64,000 nt of DNA from an uncultured Eubacteriales bacterium (GCA_944349545.1 CALVNG010000001.1:1-64000), one strand, 5' to 3'. Numbered from the stretch's first letter, positions 12,263-21,835 are shown. Numbers and translations: made by a program. Notes: generated from the letters alone by a model not told the origin.

Positions 12263-13372
12263 TCACTCGCGGGGCGGCTTTTTGCCAAAGAGGCCGCCGG
12301 TCATCTCGCTCAGGCTGCGGCCGAATTTGCTCATGCCGCCGCGGCCGCCAGTGGACAGGAAGGCGAACAGCCCCAGCCCCGCCACCAGCGCCACAACGAG
12401 CCATACGGCCCAGCTCGCGCCGGTGTTGTCCTGGTCCGCGCCTTCCGCCGTTTCCCCGGCGGGGGCGCGGGAGGCGTCGCTGGCCCCGGCGGAGCCGGTC
12501 ACGCCGCCGTAGAGCGCCTTGTAGACCACCTCGCTCATGGGGCCGGTGGAGGCGAGCACGCGCTCCTTGGGCAGCGTGTGCGTGCCGAATTCCAGCAGCA
12601 CGCTGCGCGGGGCCAGGTCCTGATTGTAGGCGCCCTTGCCCATGTAGATGTCCTTGATGAGGCCGGGGTACATCTTGTCGGCCACGGCCTTGATCTGCTT
12701 GGCAAAGCTGAGGTTGGCGTCCTTGTTCTGGTTGCCCTTGCCCACCAGCAGGCGCACCTTGCTCATCTTTTCATTGCCGATGTTCACGGCGTACTGGTCC
12801 GGGTCGGGGATGCCGTCGCGGTGGATGTCGAAGATGGCGCCGGGCTGCCCCTTGAGCAGCGCCACCGCGGTCTGGCGGCTGCGGCGGTACGCGCCCGCGT
12901 CGTGCGGGTGGTGGGTGGCATCGCTCAGGGTGACGGATACGCCCAGCTCCTCCAGCCCCTCCCCGAACGCCGCCGCCACGTCGTAGATGCCGCCGCGCTC
13001 CTCGTCGCTCTCGGTGCCGTCGCCCTCAATGTAGCTTTCGTCGCTGTGGGTGCAGTACAGGGCGATCTTTTTGTTGCCCACGGCGCTGACGGCAAGGCTC
13101 TGCTCCATCTCCAGCCAGCTCACGTCCGGCATGTCGGCTTCGCCCAATAGCTCCAGCCGCGCCGTTTTGGCCGCCTCGTCCACGGAAACCACGCGGTAGT
13201 GCAGGTTGTCCCCGCTGATGTACTCGTCGCCCGCCTCGCACTCGCCCATGTACTGCGTGACGGCCTGCCCGTCCGGCCCAAGCAGGGTGTAGACGTCCTC
13301 CTGCGCCCAGGCGGGCAGGGCCGCCAGACACAGCGCCAGGGTGAAAAGCACGGAAAACAGCGTTTTTTTCAT
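12263..13372 (-). CDS. spoIIP: Stage II sporulation protein P (SpoIIP-like)
   Basis: A 369-residue exported protein with a signal peptide (residues 1-23, ending LPAWA). The SpoIIP catalytic core contains the metal-site motif YCTHSDESY (about residues 108-116) followed by GGIYDVAAAFGEGLEELG, GAIFDIHRDGIP and LLEFGTHTLPKER. SpoIIP degrades peptidoglycan with SpoIID during engulfment. Unlike B. subtilis SpoIIP, which is anchored by an N-terminal helix, this one shows a cleavable-looking signal and a C-terminal membrane helix (WAVWLVVALVAGLGLFAF, about 325-342). It starts three bases after the stop of the DUF1614 gene. This is the main evidence that the organism forms spores. Confidence 0.88.
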   Translation of the reverse strand: MKKTLFSVLFTLALCLAALPAWAQEDVYTLLGPDGQAVTQYMGECEAGDEYISGDNLHYRVVSVDEAAKTARLELLGEADMPDVSWLEMEQSLAVSAVGNKKIALYCTHSDESYIEGDGTESDEERGGIYDVAAAFGEGLEELGVSVTLSDATHHPHDAGAYRRSRQTAVALLKGQPGAIFDIHRDGIPDPDQYAVNIGNEKMSKVRLLVGKGNQNKDANLSFAKQIKAVADKMYPGLIKDIYMGKGAYNQDLAPRSVLLEFGTHTLPKERVLASTGPMSEVVYKALYGGVTGSAGASDASRAPAGETAEGADQDNTGASWAVWLVVALVAGLGLFAFLSTGGRGGMSKFGRSLSEMTGGLFGKKPPRE

Positions 13373-13375
13373 GGC

Positions 13376-14029
13376 TCATTTCTCCTTTTGACGCACGGGG
13401 TTGCTCACGGCGCTCTCCCGCGGGGGATTCGTGCCGCGCGCCATGCGCTCCAGCACCTCGCCCACCAGCTCGGACAGCAGCACGCCCAAAATGCCGCTGA
13501 TCATCATCGCGTCAAACACGCCCGCGCCGCCCAGCGCCAGCGGCTGGTCAATCCCCCGCGACCAGTTCACCACCGCCACGGCGATATCAGCCAGCATCAC
13601 GCCCACCACGCCGCAGAAGAACGCGCCGCGCCGCGAGCGGCCCAGCACGTAGGCCACCACGCCGCCCGCCAGCCCGTAGAGGTACATCGGGTCGATCAGC
13701 ATGCGCTCCGGCTCGTCGGGCAGGAAATGGGAAAGCGCGTAGATAATGCCCGCCGTGATCAGCGCGCCCAGCACGGCGCGCACGCGCTCCTTCGCCGTTC
13801 CCGCCCGCGCCAGCAGGTAGACGCACACCCCGAAGGGAATCACCGCGCCGCCGATGCTGACGGAGACGTTTCCTATCTGCACATTGGGAATGAGCGTTCC
13901 GAAGAACATCAGCGCAATCAAAACCAGCGCCGCCCGGTCGCTCAGATGCAGCTTGTCCAGCACGCGCTGGGCCACGCCGAAAAACACCAGGACCGCCACT
14001 ACGGTCAAAAGGACCATTCCAATCGACAT
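13376..14029 (-). CDS. DUF1614 family membrane protein
   Basis: A 217-residue integral membrane protein with roughly six hydrophobic helices (for example MVLLTVVAVLVFFGV, ALVLIALMFFGTLI, VIPFGVCVYLLARA, GVVGVMLADIAVAVV, ISGILGVLLSELVGEVL). The sequence pattern matches DUF1614, conserved in Clostridia and of unknown function. The ATG at 14029 was chosen because AAGGGA lies nine bases upstream; an in-frame ATG at 14047 would itself contain that site. It is tightly linked to spoIIP (3-bp gap), suggesting a link to sporulation or the cell envelope, which is inference. Confidence 0.72.
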   Translation of the reverse strand: MSIGMVLLTVVAVLVFFGVAQRVLDKLHLSDRAALVLIALMFFGTLIPNVQIGNVSVSIGGAVIPFGVCVYLLARAGTAKERVRAVLGALITAGIIYALSHFLPDEPERMLIDPMYLYGLAGGVVAYVLGRSRRGAFFCGVVGVMLADIAVAVVNWSRGIDQPLALGGAGVFDAMMISGILGVLLSELVGEVLERMARGTNPPRESAVSNPVRQKEK

Positions 14030-14105
14030 ACGCACGCATCCCTTCATCCATGGAAGTGATGGCTAGTATGCCCCGCCTGGGAGAAAGCATGCGGCACGGA
14101 AAACC

Positions 14106-14159
14106 GCCGCGCGTTTTCCGACGGATCGCCGCGCGTGTTTTCCGACGGATCGCCGCGCG
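14106..14159 (+). repeat. Two-copy tandem repeat upstream of the paaK promoter
   Basis: The unit GCCGCGCG + TTTTCCGACGGATC occurs at 14106-14127 and again, with two extra bases (TG), at 14128-14151. A third GCCGCGCG closes the array at 14152-14159. The array ends four bases before the -35 box of the paaK promoter. The rest of the 266-bp gap between the DUF1614 gene and paaK holds only that promoter and a leader hairpin. Confidence 0.85.
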
Positions 14160-14163
14160 GGGC

Positions 14164-14192
14164 TTGGCTTTCCGCCACGCTTGTGATATACT
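14164..14192 (+). promoter_or_regulatory. Sigma-A promoter of the paaK-iorAB operon
   Basis: TTGGCT (14164-14169), a 17-base spacer and TATACT (14187-14192). The expected start near 14199 gives a leader of about 95 bases before the ATG at 14296. Confidence 0.7.
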
Positions 14193-14211
14193 ATTTCGTA
14201 AAACCACGGCG

Positions 14212-14258
14212 CGCCGCCCCGCAACCGTAGCGAGGCAGCCCGGCAGGAAGGGGCGGCG
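14212..14258 (+). other. Leader hairpin upstream of paaK
   Basis: CGCCGCCCC (14212-14220) pairs perfectly with GGGGCGGCG (14250-14258) in the untranslated leader. No U-run follows, so it is not an intrinsic terminator as written. It could stabilise the transcript or belong to a regulatory structure that I do not recognise. Confidence 0.4.
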
Positions 14259-14295
14259 GCGCGGGAAAAAGGCAGTACGGAAGGAGCGTTTTCCC

Positions 14296-15588
14296 ATGGC
14301 GGTCTGGAACCCGAAGATCGAATGCGCAAAGAGAAGCGACGTCGAAGCAATCCAGCTGGAACGGCTCAAATGGAGCGTGCAGCATGCCTACGACCATGTG
14401 CCCATGTATCACGACAAGATGGTCAAGGCGGGCGTGAAGCCCTCCGATATCCGAACGCTCAGGGACATTGCGAAGATTCCCCTGACCACCAAGACCGAGC
14501 TGCGCGGGCAGTACCCCTTCAAGCTGCTGGCCGTGCCCATGCGCGAGGTGGTGCGCATCCACGCCTCCAGCGGCACCACCGGCCAGCCCATCACCGCCGG
14601 GTACACCCGGCGCGACCTGGACACGTGGGCCGAGTGCATCGCCCGCATCGCCACGGCGGGCGGCGCGACGGAAAACGACATCGCGCAGGTCAGCTTCGGA
14701 TACACCCTCTTTACCGGGGCGTTCGGCCTGCACGGCGGGCTTGAGAAGATCGGCTGCGCCATCATCCCCATCTCCAGCGGCAACACCGAGCGCCAGATCA
14801 ACATCATGCGCGACTTCGGCTCCACCGTGCTCATCGCCACGCCCAGCTACGCCCTTTACATGGCCGAGGTGGCCGAGCGCATGGACGCGCTCAGGGACAT
14901 CCGCCTGCGTGTGGGCCTGTTTGGTGCGGAGGCCAGCACCGAGGAGATGCGCGCGGAGCTGGAGCGCCGCTACGGCATCCTAGCCACTGAAAACTACGGC
15001 CTGACAGAAGTGATGGGCCCGGGCGTGAGCGGCGAGTGCGAATACAAGTGCGGCATGCACATCAACGAGGACTGCTTCCTGGCCGAGATCATCGACCCCG
15101 AAACGGGCGAGGTCCTGCCCATGGGCGAGCAGGGCGAACTGGTGCTCACCACGCTGGCCAAGGAGGCCCAGCCCGCCATCCGCTACCGCACGCGAGACAT
15201 CACCCGCCTCATCGAGGAGCCCTGCGCCTGCGGCCGCACCCAGCTTCGCATGGAGAAGATCAAGGGCCGAAGCGACGACATGCTCATCATCCGCGGGGTC
15301 AACGTGTTCCCCTCGCAGATCGAAAGCGTGCTGGTGGGTCAGCCGGGCATTGGCCCGCATTACGAAATCGTGGTCACCCGCGAGCATTTCACCGACCATT
15401 TGCAGGTCAAGGTGGAGCTGGTGGATGCCTCGCTGCTTGAAAAATACAGCGAGCTGGAAAAGGTGCGCGACCGCATTCGCGCGCAGCTGAGGACCGTGCT
15501 GCAGCTGGATGTCGAGGTGACGCTGGTGTCGCCCAACACCCTGAAACGGTTTGAAGGAAAGGCAAAGCGGGTCACGGACCTGCGCTGA
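14296..15588 (+). CDS. paaK: Phenylacetate-CoA ligase family protein (copy 1)
   Basis: A 430-residue adenylate-forming ligase that activates aryl acids to CoA thioesters. The phosphate loop SSGTTGQPITAGYT (about residues 93-106) and the YGLTEVMGPGVSGECE adenine-binding motif are intact. The C-terminal sub-domain with [17 protein letters not shown] is typical of PaaK. The ATG at 14296 follows AAGGAGCG; the frame extends upstream but would cross the promoter. It is the first gene of a run with iorA, iorB, a second paaK and an ACT protein. In this setting the ligase probably interconverts indole- or phenyl-acetate and the CoA ester, harvesting or spending ATP. Exact acid specificity cannot be read. 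Confidence 0.9.
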   Translation: MAVWNPKIECAKRSDVEAIQLERLKWSVQHAYDHVPMYHDKMVKAGVKPSDIRTLRDIAKIPLTTKTELRGQYPFKLLAVPMREVVRIHASSGTTGQPITAGYTRRDLDTWAECIARIATAGGATENDIAQVSFGYTLFTGAFGLHGGLEKIGCAIIPISSGNTERQINIMRDFGSTVLIATPSYALYMAEVAERMDALRDIRLRVGLFGAEASTEEMRAELERRYGILATENYGLTEVMGPGVSGECEYKCGMHINEDCFLAEIIDPETGEVLPMGEQGELVLTTLAKEAQPAIRYRTRDITRLIEEPCACGRTQLRMEKIKGRSDDMLIIRGVNVFPSQIESVLVGQPGIGPHYEIVVTREHFTDHLQVKVELVDASLLEKYSELEKVRDRIRAQLRTVLQLDVEVTLVSPNTLKRFEGKAKRVTDLR

Positions 15589-15602
15589 GGAGGAACGACG
15601 CA

Positions 15603-17381
15603 ATGGATGAAAAAATGCTCACGGATGACGTATTCGTAGCCGATCCGGTGGAAGAAAGACTGATGCTGGGCAACGAGGCCGTGGCGCAGGGCGCGTGGGA
15701 AGCCGGCCTGCGTGTGGCCGCGAGCTACCCCGGCACGCCCAGCACGGAGATCACTGAATGCGTGGCACGCTTCCCGGAGGTGGACTGCCAGTGGGCACCC
15801 AATGAAAAAGTAGCCACGGAAGTGGCTTTCGGCGCGGCCATGGCCGGCGCGCGAGCCATGACCTGCATGAAGCATGTGGGCGTGAACGTAGCTGCGGACC
15901 CCATTTTTACCGCGGCCTATACGGGCGTGAACGCAGGCCTGGTGGTGGTGTGCGCCGATGACCCGGCCATGCATTCCAGCCAGAACGAGCAGGACAGCCG
16001 TTACTATGCCCGCGCGGCCCACATTCCCATGCTGGAGCCGTCGGACAGCCGGGAGTGCCATGCCTTTACCCGCCTGGCCTTCACCATGAGCGAGGAGCTG
16101 GATACCCCGGTGTTTCTGCGCCTGACCACCCGCGTGGCGCACGCGCGCAGCGTGGTGGCCATCGGGGAGCGCGCGGACGTGCCCCTGCGCCCCTACCAGA
16201 AGGACGCCATGAAATACGTCATGATGCCCGGCATGGCCCGCAAGCGCCACCTGAAGGTGGAGGCGCGCGAGGCGTTCCTCTCCGAGGCGGCCAACCGCCT
16301 GCCCATCAACGTGATCAAGATGCGCGACACGTCCGTGGGCATCATCACCAGCGGCGTGTGCTATGAATATGTGCGCGACGCCATGCCCCACGCCAGCACC
16401 CTCAAGCTGGGCATGGTCTACCCCCTGCCCATGAAGCTCATCCGTGAATTTGCGCAGAAGGTGGACCGCCTGATCGTGGTGGAGGAGCTGGAAGGGCTGA
16501 TCGAGCGCGAGGTGCTGGCCGCGGGCATCCCCTGCGAGGGCAAAAACCTCACCGGCATTCAGGGCGAGCTGAGCGTGGAGAAGCTGCGCAGCGTGCTTCT
16601 GGGCGCGCCCATGCCCCAGGGCGAGGACACGTCCATTCCGGCGCGTCCGCCGGTGCTGTGCCCCGGCTGCCCGCATCGCGGCGTGTTTTACGTGCTCAAT
16701 AAGCTGGGCATGCGCGTGATGGGCGATATCGGCTGCTACACGCTGGCCGCGCTGCCGCCGCTGAGCGCCATGGATGCCTGCCTGTGCATGGGCGCCAGCA
16801 TCGGCATGGCCGGCGGCGCGGAGCGCGCGCAGGGCAAGGCGTTCTCGCGCGGTACCGTGGCGGTGCTGGGCGACAGCACGTTCATCCACAGCGGCATCAC
16901 CTCGCTGGTCGATGCGGTGTATAACCGCGAGACCATCACCGTGGTGATTCTGGACAACCGCATCACCGGCATGACGGGTCACCAGCAAAACCCCGCCACC
17001 GGCTATGACATCCACAACCAGCCCGCACCCCAGCTCAATCTGGAAAAGCTGGTGGAAAGCTGCGGCGTGACCGACGTGCGCGTGGTGGACCCCTTCAACC
17101 TCAAGGCCACCGAGCAGGCCATCCGCGAGGCCACCGCCAACGAGCAGGTGAGCGTGGTCATCGCGCGTCGTCCCTGCGCGCTGCTGGATAAAACGGCGCG
17201 GCCGTCCTTCGTCATCGACGGGTGCCGGGGCTGCGGCGCATGCATGAAGCTGAGCTGCCCGGCCATCGAGCGGCATGGAAAGATCGTGGAGATCAACCCC
17301 GCGCTGTGCAGCGGCTGCGGCATGTGCGCGCAGGTATGTCCCTTTAAGGCCATCAAGAGCGGCAGGGAGGCGAGGGTATGA
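15603..17381 (+). CDS. iorA: Indolepyruvate ferredoxin oxidoreductase, alpha subunit
   Basis: A 592-residue alpha subunit that oxidatively decarboxylates aryl pyruvates (from Trp, Phe, Tyr transamination) to aryl-acetyl-CoA while reducing ferredoxin. The N-terminal 2-oxoacid oxidoreductase domain contains ASYPGTPSTEITE. The thiamine-diphosphate domain shows GDIGCYTL, GASIGMAGG and LGDSTFIHSGI (about residues 375-435). The C-terminus carries two 4Fe-4S motifs (CRGCGACMKLSCP, CSGCGMCAQVCP). Length and domain order are standard. It starts 14 bp after paaK and overlaps iorB by 4 bp. Confidence 0.95.
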   Translation: MDEKMLTDDVFVADPVEERLMLGNEAVAQGAWEAGLRVAASYPGTPSTEITECVARFPEVDCQWAPNEKVATEVAFGAAMAGARAMTCMKHVGVNVAADPIFTAAYTGVNAGLVVVCADDPAMHSSQNEQDSRYYARAAHIPMLEPSDSRECHAFTRLAFTMSEELDTPVFLRLTTRVAHARSVVAIGERADVPLRPYQKDAMKYVMMPGMARKRHLKVEAREAFLSEAANRLPINVIKMRDTSVGIITSGVCYEYVRDAMPHASTLKLGMVYPLPMKLIREFAQKVDRLIVVEELEGLIEREVLAAGIPCEGKNLTGIQGELSVEKLRSVLLGAPMPQGEDTSIPARPPVLCPGCPHRGVFYVLNKLGMRVMGDIGCYTLAALPPLSAMDACLCMGASIGMAGGAERAQGKAFSRGTVAVLGDSTFIHSGITSLVDAVYNRETITVVILDNRITGMTGHQQNPATGYDIHNQPAPQLNLEKLVESCGVTDVRVVDPFNLKATEQAIREATANEQVSVVIARRPCALLDKTARPSFVIDGCRGCGACMKLSCPAIERHGKIVEINPALCSGCGMCAQVCPFKAIKSGREARV

Positions 17382-17956
17382 GCAAGGCGGCATTTGATCT
17401 GGTCATCGTGGGTGTAGGCGGGCAGGGCACGCTGCTGGCCAGCAAGATTCTGGGTCGTTTGGCCCTGAGCGAAAACTGTGGTGTCAAGGTCAGCGAAGTA
17501 CACGGCATGAGCCAGCGCGGTGGCAGCGTCATCACGCATGTGCGCGTGGGCGATAGCGTGCATTCGCCCATGGTTGCGCTGGGCGGCGCGGACTATCTGA
17601 TCAGCTTTGAGGCGCTGGAGGCCGCCCGCGCGGCGTGCTATCTCAAGCCCGGCGGAACAGCCATCGTCAACACCCAGCACATTCTCCCCATGCCCGTCAT
17701 CACCGGCGCGGCGGCCTACCCGGAGGACCCGCTGGCTGCGCTGGCATCCTATCGCGTGGAGAGCGCGGACGCGCTGGGCATCGCTGTGGAATGCGGCAGC
17801 CAGAAAGCGCTCAACCTGGTGCTGCTGGGCATGTTCAGCCGGCACCTGCCCTTTGAGGAGGTGGCCTGGCGAGACGCCATCGCCGCCTGCGTGCCTCAAA
17901 AGTCTCTGGAAGTCAACCTTGCGGCCTTTGCGCGCGGCCGCGCCCTGATGGGCTGA
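17378..17956 (+). CDS. iorB: Indolepyruvate ferredoxin oxidoreductase, beta subunit
   Basis: A 192-residue beta (gamma-domain) subunit of the 2-oxoacid oxidoreductase. [16 protein letters not shown] (residues 11-26) and [14 protein letters not shown] are the hallmark sequences. The ATG overlaps the iorA stop in an ATGA junction, giving coupled 1:1 synthesis of the heterodimer. It is followed after 31 bp by the second paaK. Confidence 0.95.
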   Translation: MSKAAFDLVIVGVGGQGTLLASKILGRLALSENCGVKVSEVHGMSQRGGSVITHVRVGDSVHSPMVALGGADYLISFEALEAARAACYLKPGGTAIVNTQHILPMPVITGAAAYPEDPLAALASYRVESADALGIAVECGSQKALNLVLLGMFSRHLPFEEVAWRDAIAACVPQKSLEVNLAAFARGRALMG

Positions 17957-17987
17957 TATACATCCGCTGTGTAAGGAGAGAGGACCC

Positions 17988-19295
17988 ATGGAGCAAGTCT
18001 ACTGGAATCCCACCATGGAAACCATGCCGCGCGAGCAGCTTCGCGCCCTGCAGAACGAGCGCCTGCGCGATGTGGTGCGACGCGTATATGAGCACGTGCC
18101 CTTCTACCGCAACAAGATGCAGCAGCTGGGCATTACCCCCAATGACATTCATGGCGTGGAAGAGCTGCACCTGCTGCCCTTCACGGAAAAGCAGGACCTG
18201 CGCAACAACTATCCCTTCGGCCTCTTCGCCGTGCCCCAGAGCGAGATCGTGCGCATCCACGCCTCCAGCGGCACCACCGGCAAGCCCAGCGTGGCCGGCT
18301 ACACCAGCGGCGACGTGGACCGCTGGGCCGAGCTGATGGCCCGCGCCATGTACTGCGCCAACGTCGGCAAGAGCGATATCGTGCAGGTGGCCTACGGCTA
18401 CGGCCTGTTCACCGGTGGCCTGGGCGCGCACTACGGCGCGGAGCGCGTGGGCGCGAGCGTCATTCCCATGAGCGGCGGCAACACGGTCCGTCAGCTCATG
18501 CTGATGGAGGACTTCGGCTCCACGGCCCTGTGCTGCACGCCCTCCTACGCGCTCAACCTGGCCGACGCCATGGAGCGCGAGGGCATCACCCTGGACCGCA
18601 TCCGCCTAAAGAGCGGCATCTTCGGCGCCGAGCCCTGGACCGAGGACATGCGCCGCCGCATCGAGGAGAAGATGGGCATCGACGCGCTCAACGTCTACGG
18701 CCTCAGCGAGGTCATGGGCCCGGGCGTCGCCATGGAATGCATGGCCAAAAACGGCATGCACATCTGGGAGGACCACTTCCTGCCCGAAGTCATCGGCCCG
18801 GACGGCAAGAGCCTGCCCTACGGCGAGCAGGGCGACCTCACCTTCACCACGCTCACCAAGCACGGCATGCCCCTCATCCGCTACCGCACCCATGACCTGT
18901 GCACCCTCACCGACGAGCCCTGCCCCTGCGGCCGCACCCACGTGCGCATGGGCCGCGTGATGGGCCGCACGGACGACATGCTCATCATCCGCGGCGTCAA
19001 CGTCTTCCCCTCGCAGATCGAGCACGCCCTGCTTCAGGTGCCGGGCATCGAGCCGCATTACCATATCGTGGTGGACCGCGTGGGCACGCTGGACACCATC
19101 GAGGTGCAGGTGGAACTCTCTCCCTCCGTGATGAGCGACACCGTGCGCGACCTGGAAACGCTCGAGCGCAAGATCGTCAATTCCCTCGCCAGCCATGCGC
19201 TGATTCACGCCAGCGTCAAGCTCTGCCAGCCCGGCACGCTGCCCCGCAGCGAGGGCAAGGCGGTGCGCGTCACCGACCGGCGCCATCTGCAATAA
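17988..19295 (+). CDS. paaK: Phenylacetate-CoA ligase family protein (copy 2)
   Basis: A 435-residue paralogue of the ligase at 14296, with the same motifs: [29 protein letters not shown] and [17 protein letters not shown]. The two copies are clearly related but diverged along their whole length, so this is not a recent duplication. They probably have different acid preferences. AAGGAGAGAGG precedes the ATG. A GC-rich imperfect hairpin (19296-19330) follows the stop and may set mRNA stability before the ACT gene. Confidence 0.9.
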   Translation: MEQVYWNPTMETMPREQLRALQNERLRDVVRRVYEHVPFYRNKMQQLGITPNDIHGVEELHLLPFTEKQDLRNNYPFGLFAVPQSEIVRIHASSGTTGKPSVAGYTSGDVDRWAELMARAMYCANVGKSDIVQVAYGYGLFTGGLGAHYGAERVGASVIPMSGGNTVRQLMLMEDFGSTALCCTPSYALNLADAMEREGITLDRIRLKSGIFGAEPWTEDMRRRIEEKMGIDALNVYGLSEVMGPGVAMECMAKNGMHIWEDHFLPEVIGPDGKSLPYGEQGDLTFTTLTKHGMPLIRYRTHDLCTLTDEPCPCGRTHVRMGRVMGRTDDMLIIRGVNVFPSQIEHALLQVPGIEPHYHIVVDRVGTLDTIEVQVELSPSVMSDTVRDLETLERKIVNSLASHALIHASVKLCQPGTLPRSEGKAVRVTDRRHLQ

Positions 19296-19361
19296 CGGAC
19301 GCCGCGCCCGCTTGGGGCGCCGTCAGTCCGTATCCCACCCAGAGATAAGGAGGAGCCAGCC

Positions 19362-19793
19362 ATGTACGTAAAGCAGATTTCCGTGTTCATCGAAAACACC
19401 CCCGGCCGTCTGGCGCATTTTACCAAGCTTCTTGGGGACAATAACATCGACCTGGTGTCCCTGTCCGTGGCGGATACCACGCATTTCGGCATTCTGCGCG
19501 GCATCGTGGCGGATTACGAAAAGGCGGTCAAGCTCATCTCCGAAAACGGCTACACCGTTAAGCTCACCGATGTGCTGGCCGTCAGCGTGCCCGATCATCC
19601 CGGCGGACTGGCCGAGGTGCTGGAGACGCTTTCCGGCCACGACATCGTGGTGGAATACCTCTACAGCTTCGTGCGCAATGCGGGCGACCACGCGCTGATC
19701 ATCTTCCGCGTGGATAAGCTGGACGAGGCGGAAAAGGTCCTGACCGAGGCGGGCGTGCGCCTGCTGTCGCAGGACGAGGTGCGCGGCCTCTAA
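19362..19793 (+). CDS. Tandem ACT-domain protein
   Basis: A 143-residue protein made of two ACT domains. The first is in residues 1-68 (QISVFIENTPGRLAHFTKLL) and the second in 69-143 (VLAVSVPDHPGGLAEVLETL). ACT domains bind amino acids, and stand-alone pairs of this type accompany PaaK/Ior genes in Clostridia. A role as an aromatic amino-acid sensor for the pathway is inference from the neighbourhood. It has no DNA-binding domain and so would act by contact with an enzyme. ATAAGGAGGAG lies upstream of the ATG. Confidence 0.85.
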   Translation: MYVKQISVFIENTPGRLAHFTKLLGDNNIDLVSLSVADTTHFGILRGIVADYEKAVKLISENGYTVKLTDVLAVSVPDHPGGLAEVLETLSGHDIVVEYLYSFVRNAGDHALIIFRVDKLDEAEKVLTEAGVRLLSQDEVRGL

Positions 19794-19843
19794 GCCGCGC
19801 GACAACACGCGCGCTTCTTGCGCGCAGGTGGGAAGGTTAGAGA

Positions 19844-20959
19844 ATGCTCAGGCAAAACCGTGTCGAGATCGACATGGACGCGATCAGGAACAACTATCGG
19901 GTCCTGCGTGATCGGGTGCCCGCGGGGGTGGAGGTGATGCCCGTCATCAAGGCCAACGCCTACGGGCACGGTATGCTGGAGGTGGCTGCCGCGCTCGGCG
20001 GCATGGGCGCCTCGCACTTCGCCGTGGCGTTGCCGGAGGAGGGCGTCGAGCTGCGCCTGGGCGGCGTGGAGAGCGAGGTGCTGGTGCTGGGCGCGGCCAT
20101 GCCCCGCGCGGCGGAGGACTGCGTGCGCTACGGCCTCACGCAGACGGTTTTCACCCCGGACATGGTCCGTTTGCTGGAGCGCGAGGCCGCCACCCAAAAC
20201 CGCGAGGCGTTGGTGCATGTCAAACTGGATACGGGTATGAACCGCATTGGCCTTCGGACCGAAGAGGAAGCCGACGCCCTGGCCGCCGCGCTCGCGGCGG
20301 CGCCTCACGTGCGCGTCACGGGCATCTACACCCATTTTGCCGATGCGGACAACCCCCTGCCGGACGGCGGGATGAACGCCTTCACCCGCGCACAGCTCAA
20401 GCGATTTCGTGAGCTTCGCGCGCATTTTGACCCTGCCATTCCGGCGCATGTGGCCAACAGCGCCATGAGCCTGCTCGCGCCCGAAGCGTACTTCGACATG
20501 ATCCGTGAGGGTATTTCGCTCTACGGCTATCCGCCCGTACCCACGAAGCTGCCCTTCATGCCCGCCATGAGCTGGTATACCGAAATCGTGCATGTCAAGC
20601 GCGTGAGCGCGGGGGAGAGCATTGGGTATGGCTGCACCTACGTGGCGCCGCGCGAGATGATCGTGGCCACCGCCGCCGTGGGCTACGGCGACGGGTATCA
20701 CCGCGCCCTGTCCAACCGGGGCGCGATGCTGGTGCATGGCCGCCGCGCGCCCATCGTGGGACGCGTGTGCATGGACCAGACCATGCTGGATGTGACGGAT
20801 ATTCCCGGCGTGTCGGTAGGGGACGAAACGGTGCTTCTGGGCACGCAGGGCAGGGAGCGCATCGACGCGGTGGAGCTGGCCGCGTGGGCGGACACCATTA
20901 GCTACGAGGTGCTTCTGGCCATTACCGCCAGGGTGCCGAGAGTCTATCTGCATGCATGA
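19844..20959 (+). CDS. alr: Alanine racemase
   Basis: A 371-residue fold-type III PLP enzyme making D-alanine for peptidoglycan. The PLP lysine is K36 in VIKANAYGHG, and the second catalytic base lies in IGYGCTYVAPREM. VKLDTGMNRIG, VHVKR-type barrel segments and the C-terminal beta domain (VGRVCMDQTMLDVT) are complete. GGGAAGG precedes the ATG. It is separated by 50 bp from the ACT gene, with a short GCGCGC stem (19809-19825) between them. Confidence 0.96.
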   Translation: MLRQNRVEIDMDAIRNNYRVLRDRVPAGVEVMPVIKANAYGHGMLEVAAALGGMGASHFAVALPEEGVELRLGGVESEVLVLGAAMPRAAEDCVRYGLTQTVFTPDMVRLLEREAATQNREALVHVKLDTGMNRIGLRTEEEADALAAALAAAPHVRVTGIYTHFADADNPLPDGGMNAFTRAQLKRFRELRAHFDPAIPAHVANSAMSLLAPEAYFDMIREGISLYGYPPVPTKLPFMPAMSWYTEIVHVKRVSAGESIGYGCTYVAPREMIVATAAVGYGDGYHRALSNRGAMLVHGRRAPIVGRVCMDQTMLDVTDIPGVSVGDETVLLGTQGRERIDAVELAAWADTISYEVLLAITARVPRVYLHA

Positions 20960-21022
20960 AGCAACTGGCGTTTCGCCAGAATAACCCCTGCCGGTTGGGC
21001 GGGAGGTGGAAAGGGTACACAG

Positions 21023-21835
21023 ATGCAAAGCGCCAAAGGGAAACCCCAAAAGCCGGTCGCTCTGGTCAAAAAGCCGATTCTCAAGGGCTCCTGGCATGGA
21101 AAGGACGCCTGGAAGCTGGCCCTCAAGCGTCTGCTGAGCATGGTGGCCGTTACGGTGATTTACCTGATCGGGGGCATGCTGCTCAGCTTTGAAAGCCTGT
21201 GGGGCCGTGTGCTGGCCGCCGTCGCCATCGTTGGGCTCGCCGTCTACTATCAATACTACCAGGGCATGACGCAGGGACAAAACGACGCCGCTTTTGCCGA
21301 AATCATGTACGACCGGCAGGAAAGCGGCCGCCCTGTGACCGAAGGCGATCGGGCGCGCTGCTTCCACCCCTTCAAGGGGATGTTTGCCGCTCTGACAGGC
21401 GCGCTACCGTTTTTCGTTTTCACGGTCGCATACGCGGCGATGGCCAGGCCCATGACGTACACCCTGGGCGTGCTTCCATCCTGGACCGAGGCGCTCATGC
21501 GCCAGAGCGAGTTCGGAGATGCCCTGCGCTACTATGAAAACGTCGGTTCGCTGGGCGCGATGGACATTCTGCGCGTGATCGACCGAGCGATGGTCATGCC
21601 GTTAGTCAACGTGTTTTCCTATGTGAGCAACGACGCCGCGCTGCTGGGCGAGCGGCTCAGTCCCCTGTTTGTGCTGCTGGCGCCTCTGGGCTACGGCCTG
21701 GGTTACACCCAGGGAAAAACCCTGCGCGACAAAATCAACACCGGTATCAAAATGGGCGACGAGAGAAAGAAGCGCCGCGAGCGCAAGGCCCGCAGGCAGC
21801 GGCAGCGCAGCAAGTCGCCGGAAAGGCTGATCTGA
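21023..21835 (+). CDS. Uncharacterised membrane protein, 270 aa
   Basis: I do not recognise the family. Four hydrophobic segments are visible (about residues 37-56, 61-79, 120-140 and 220-238). A basic N-terminus and a very basic C-terminal tail (KKRRERKARRQRQRSK) suggest that both ends are cytoplasmic. The stop codon overlaps the rsmD start (TGATG). GGGAGGTGG sits about ten bases before the ATG. Similar unknown membrane proteins occur near rsmD-coaD in Clostridia. Function unassigned. Confidence 0.7.
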   Translation: MQSAKGKPQKPVALVKKPILKGSWHGKDAWKLALKRLLSMVAVTVIYLIGGMLLSFESLWGRVLAAVAIVGLAVYYQYYQGMTQGQNDAAFAEIMYDRQESGRPVTEGDRARCFHPFKGMFAALTGALPFFVFTVAYAAMARPMTYTLGVLPSWTEALMRQSEFGDALRYYENVGSLGAMDILRVIDRAMVMPLVNVFSYVSNDAALLGERLSPLFVLLAPLGYGLGYTQGKTLRDKINTGIKMGDERKKRRERKARRQRQRSKSPERLI

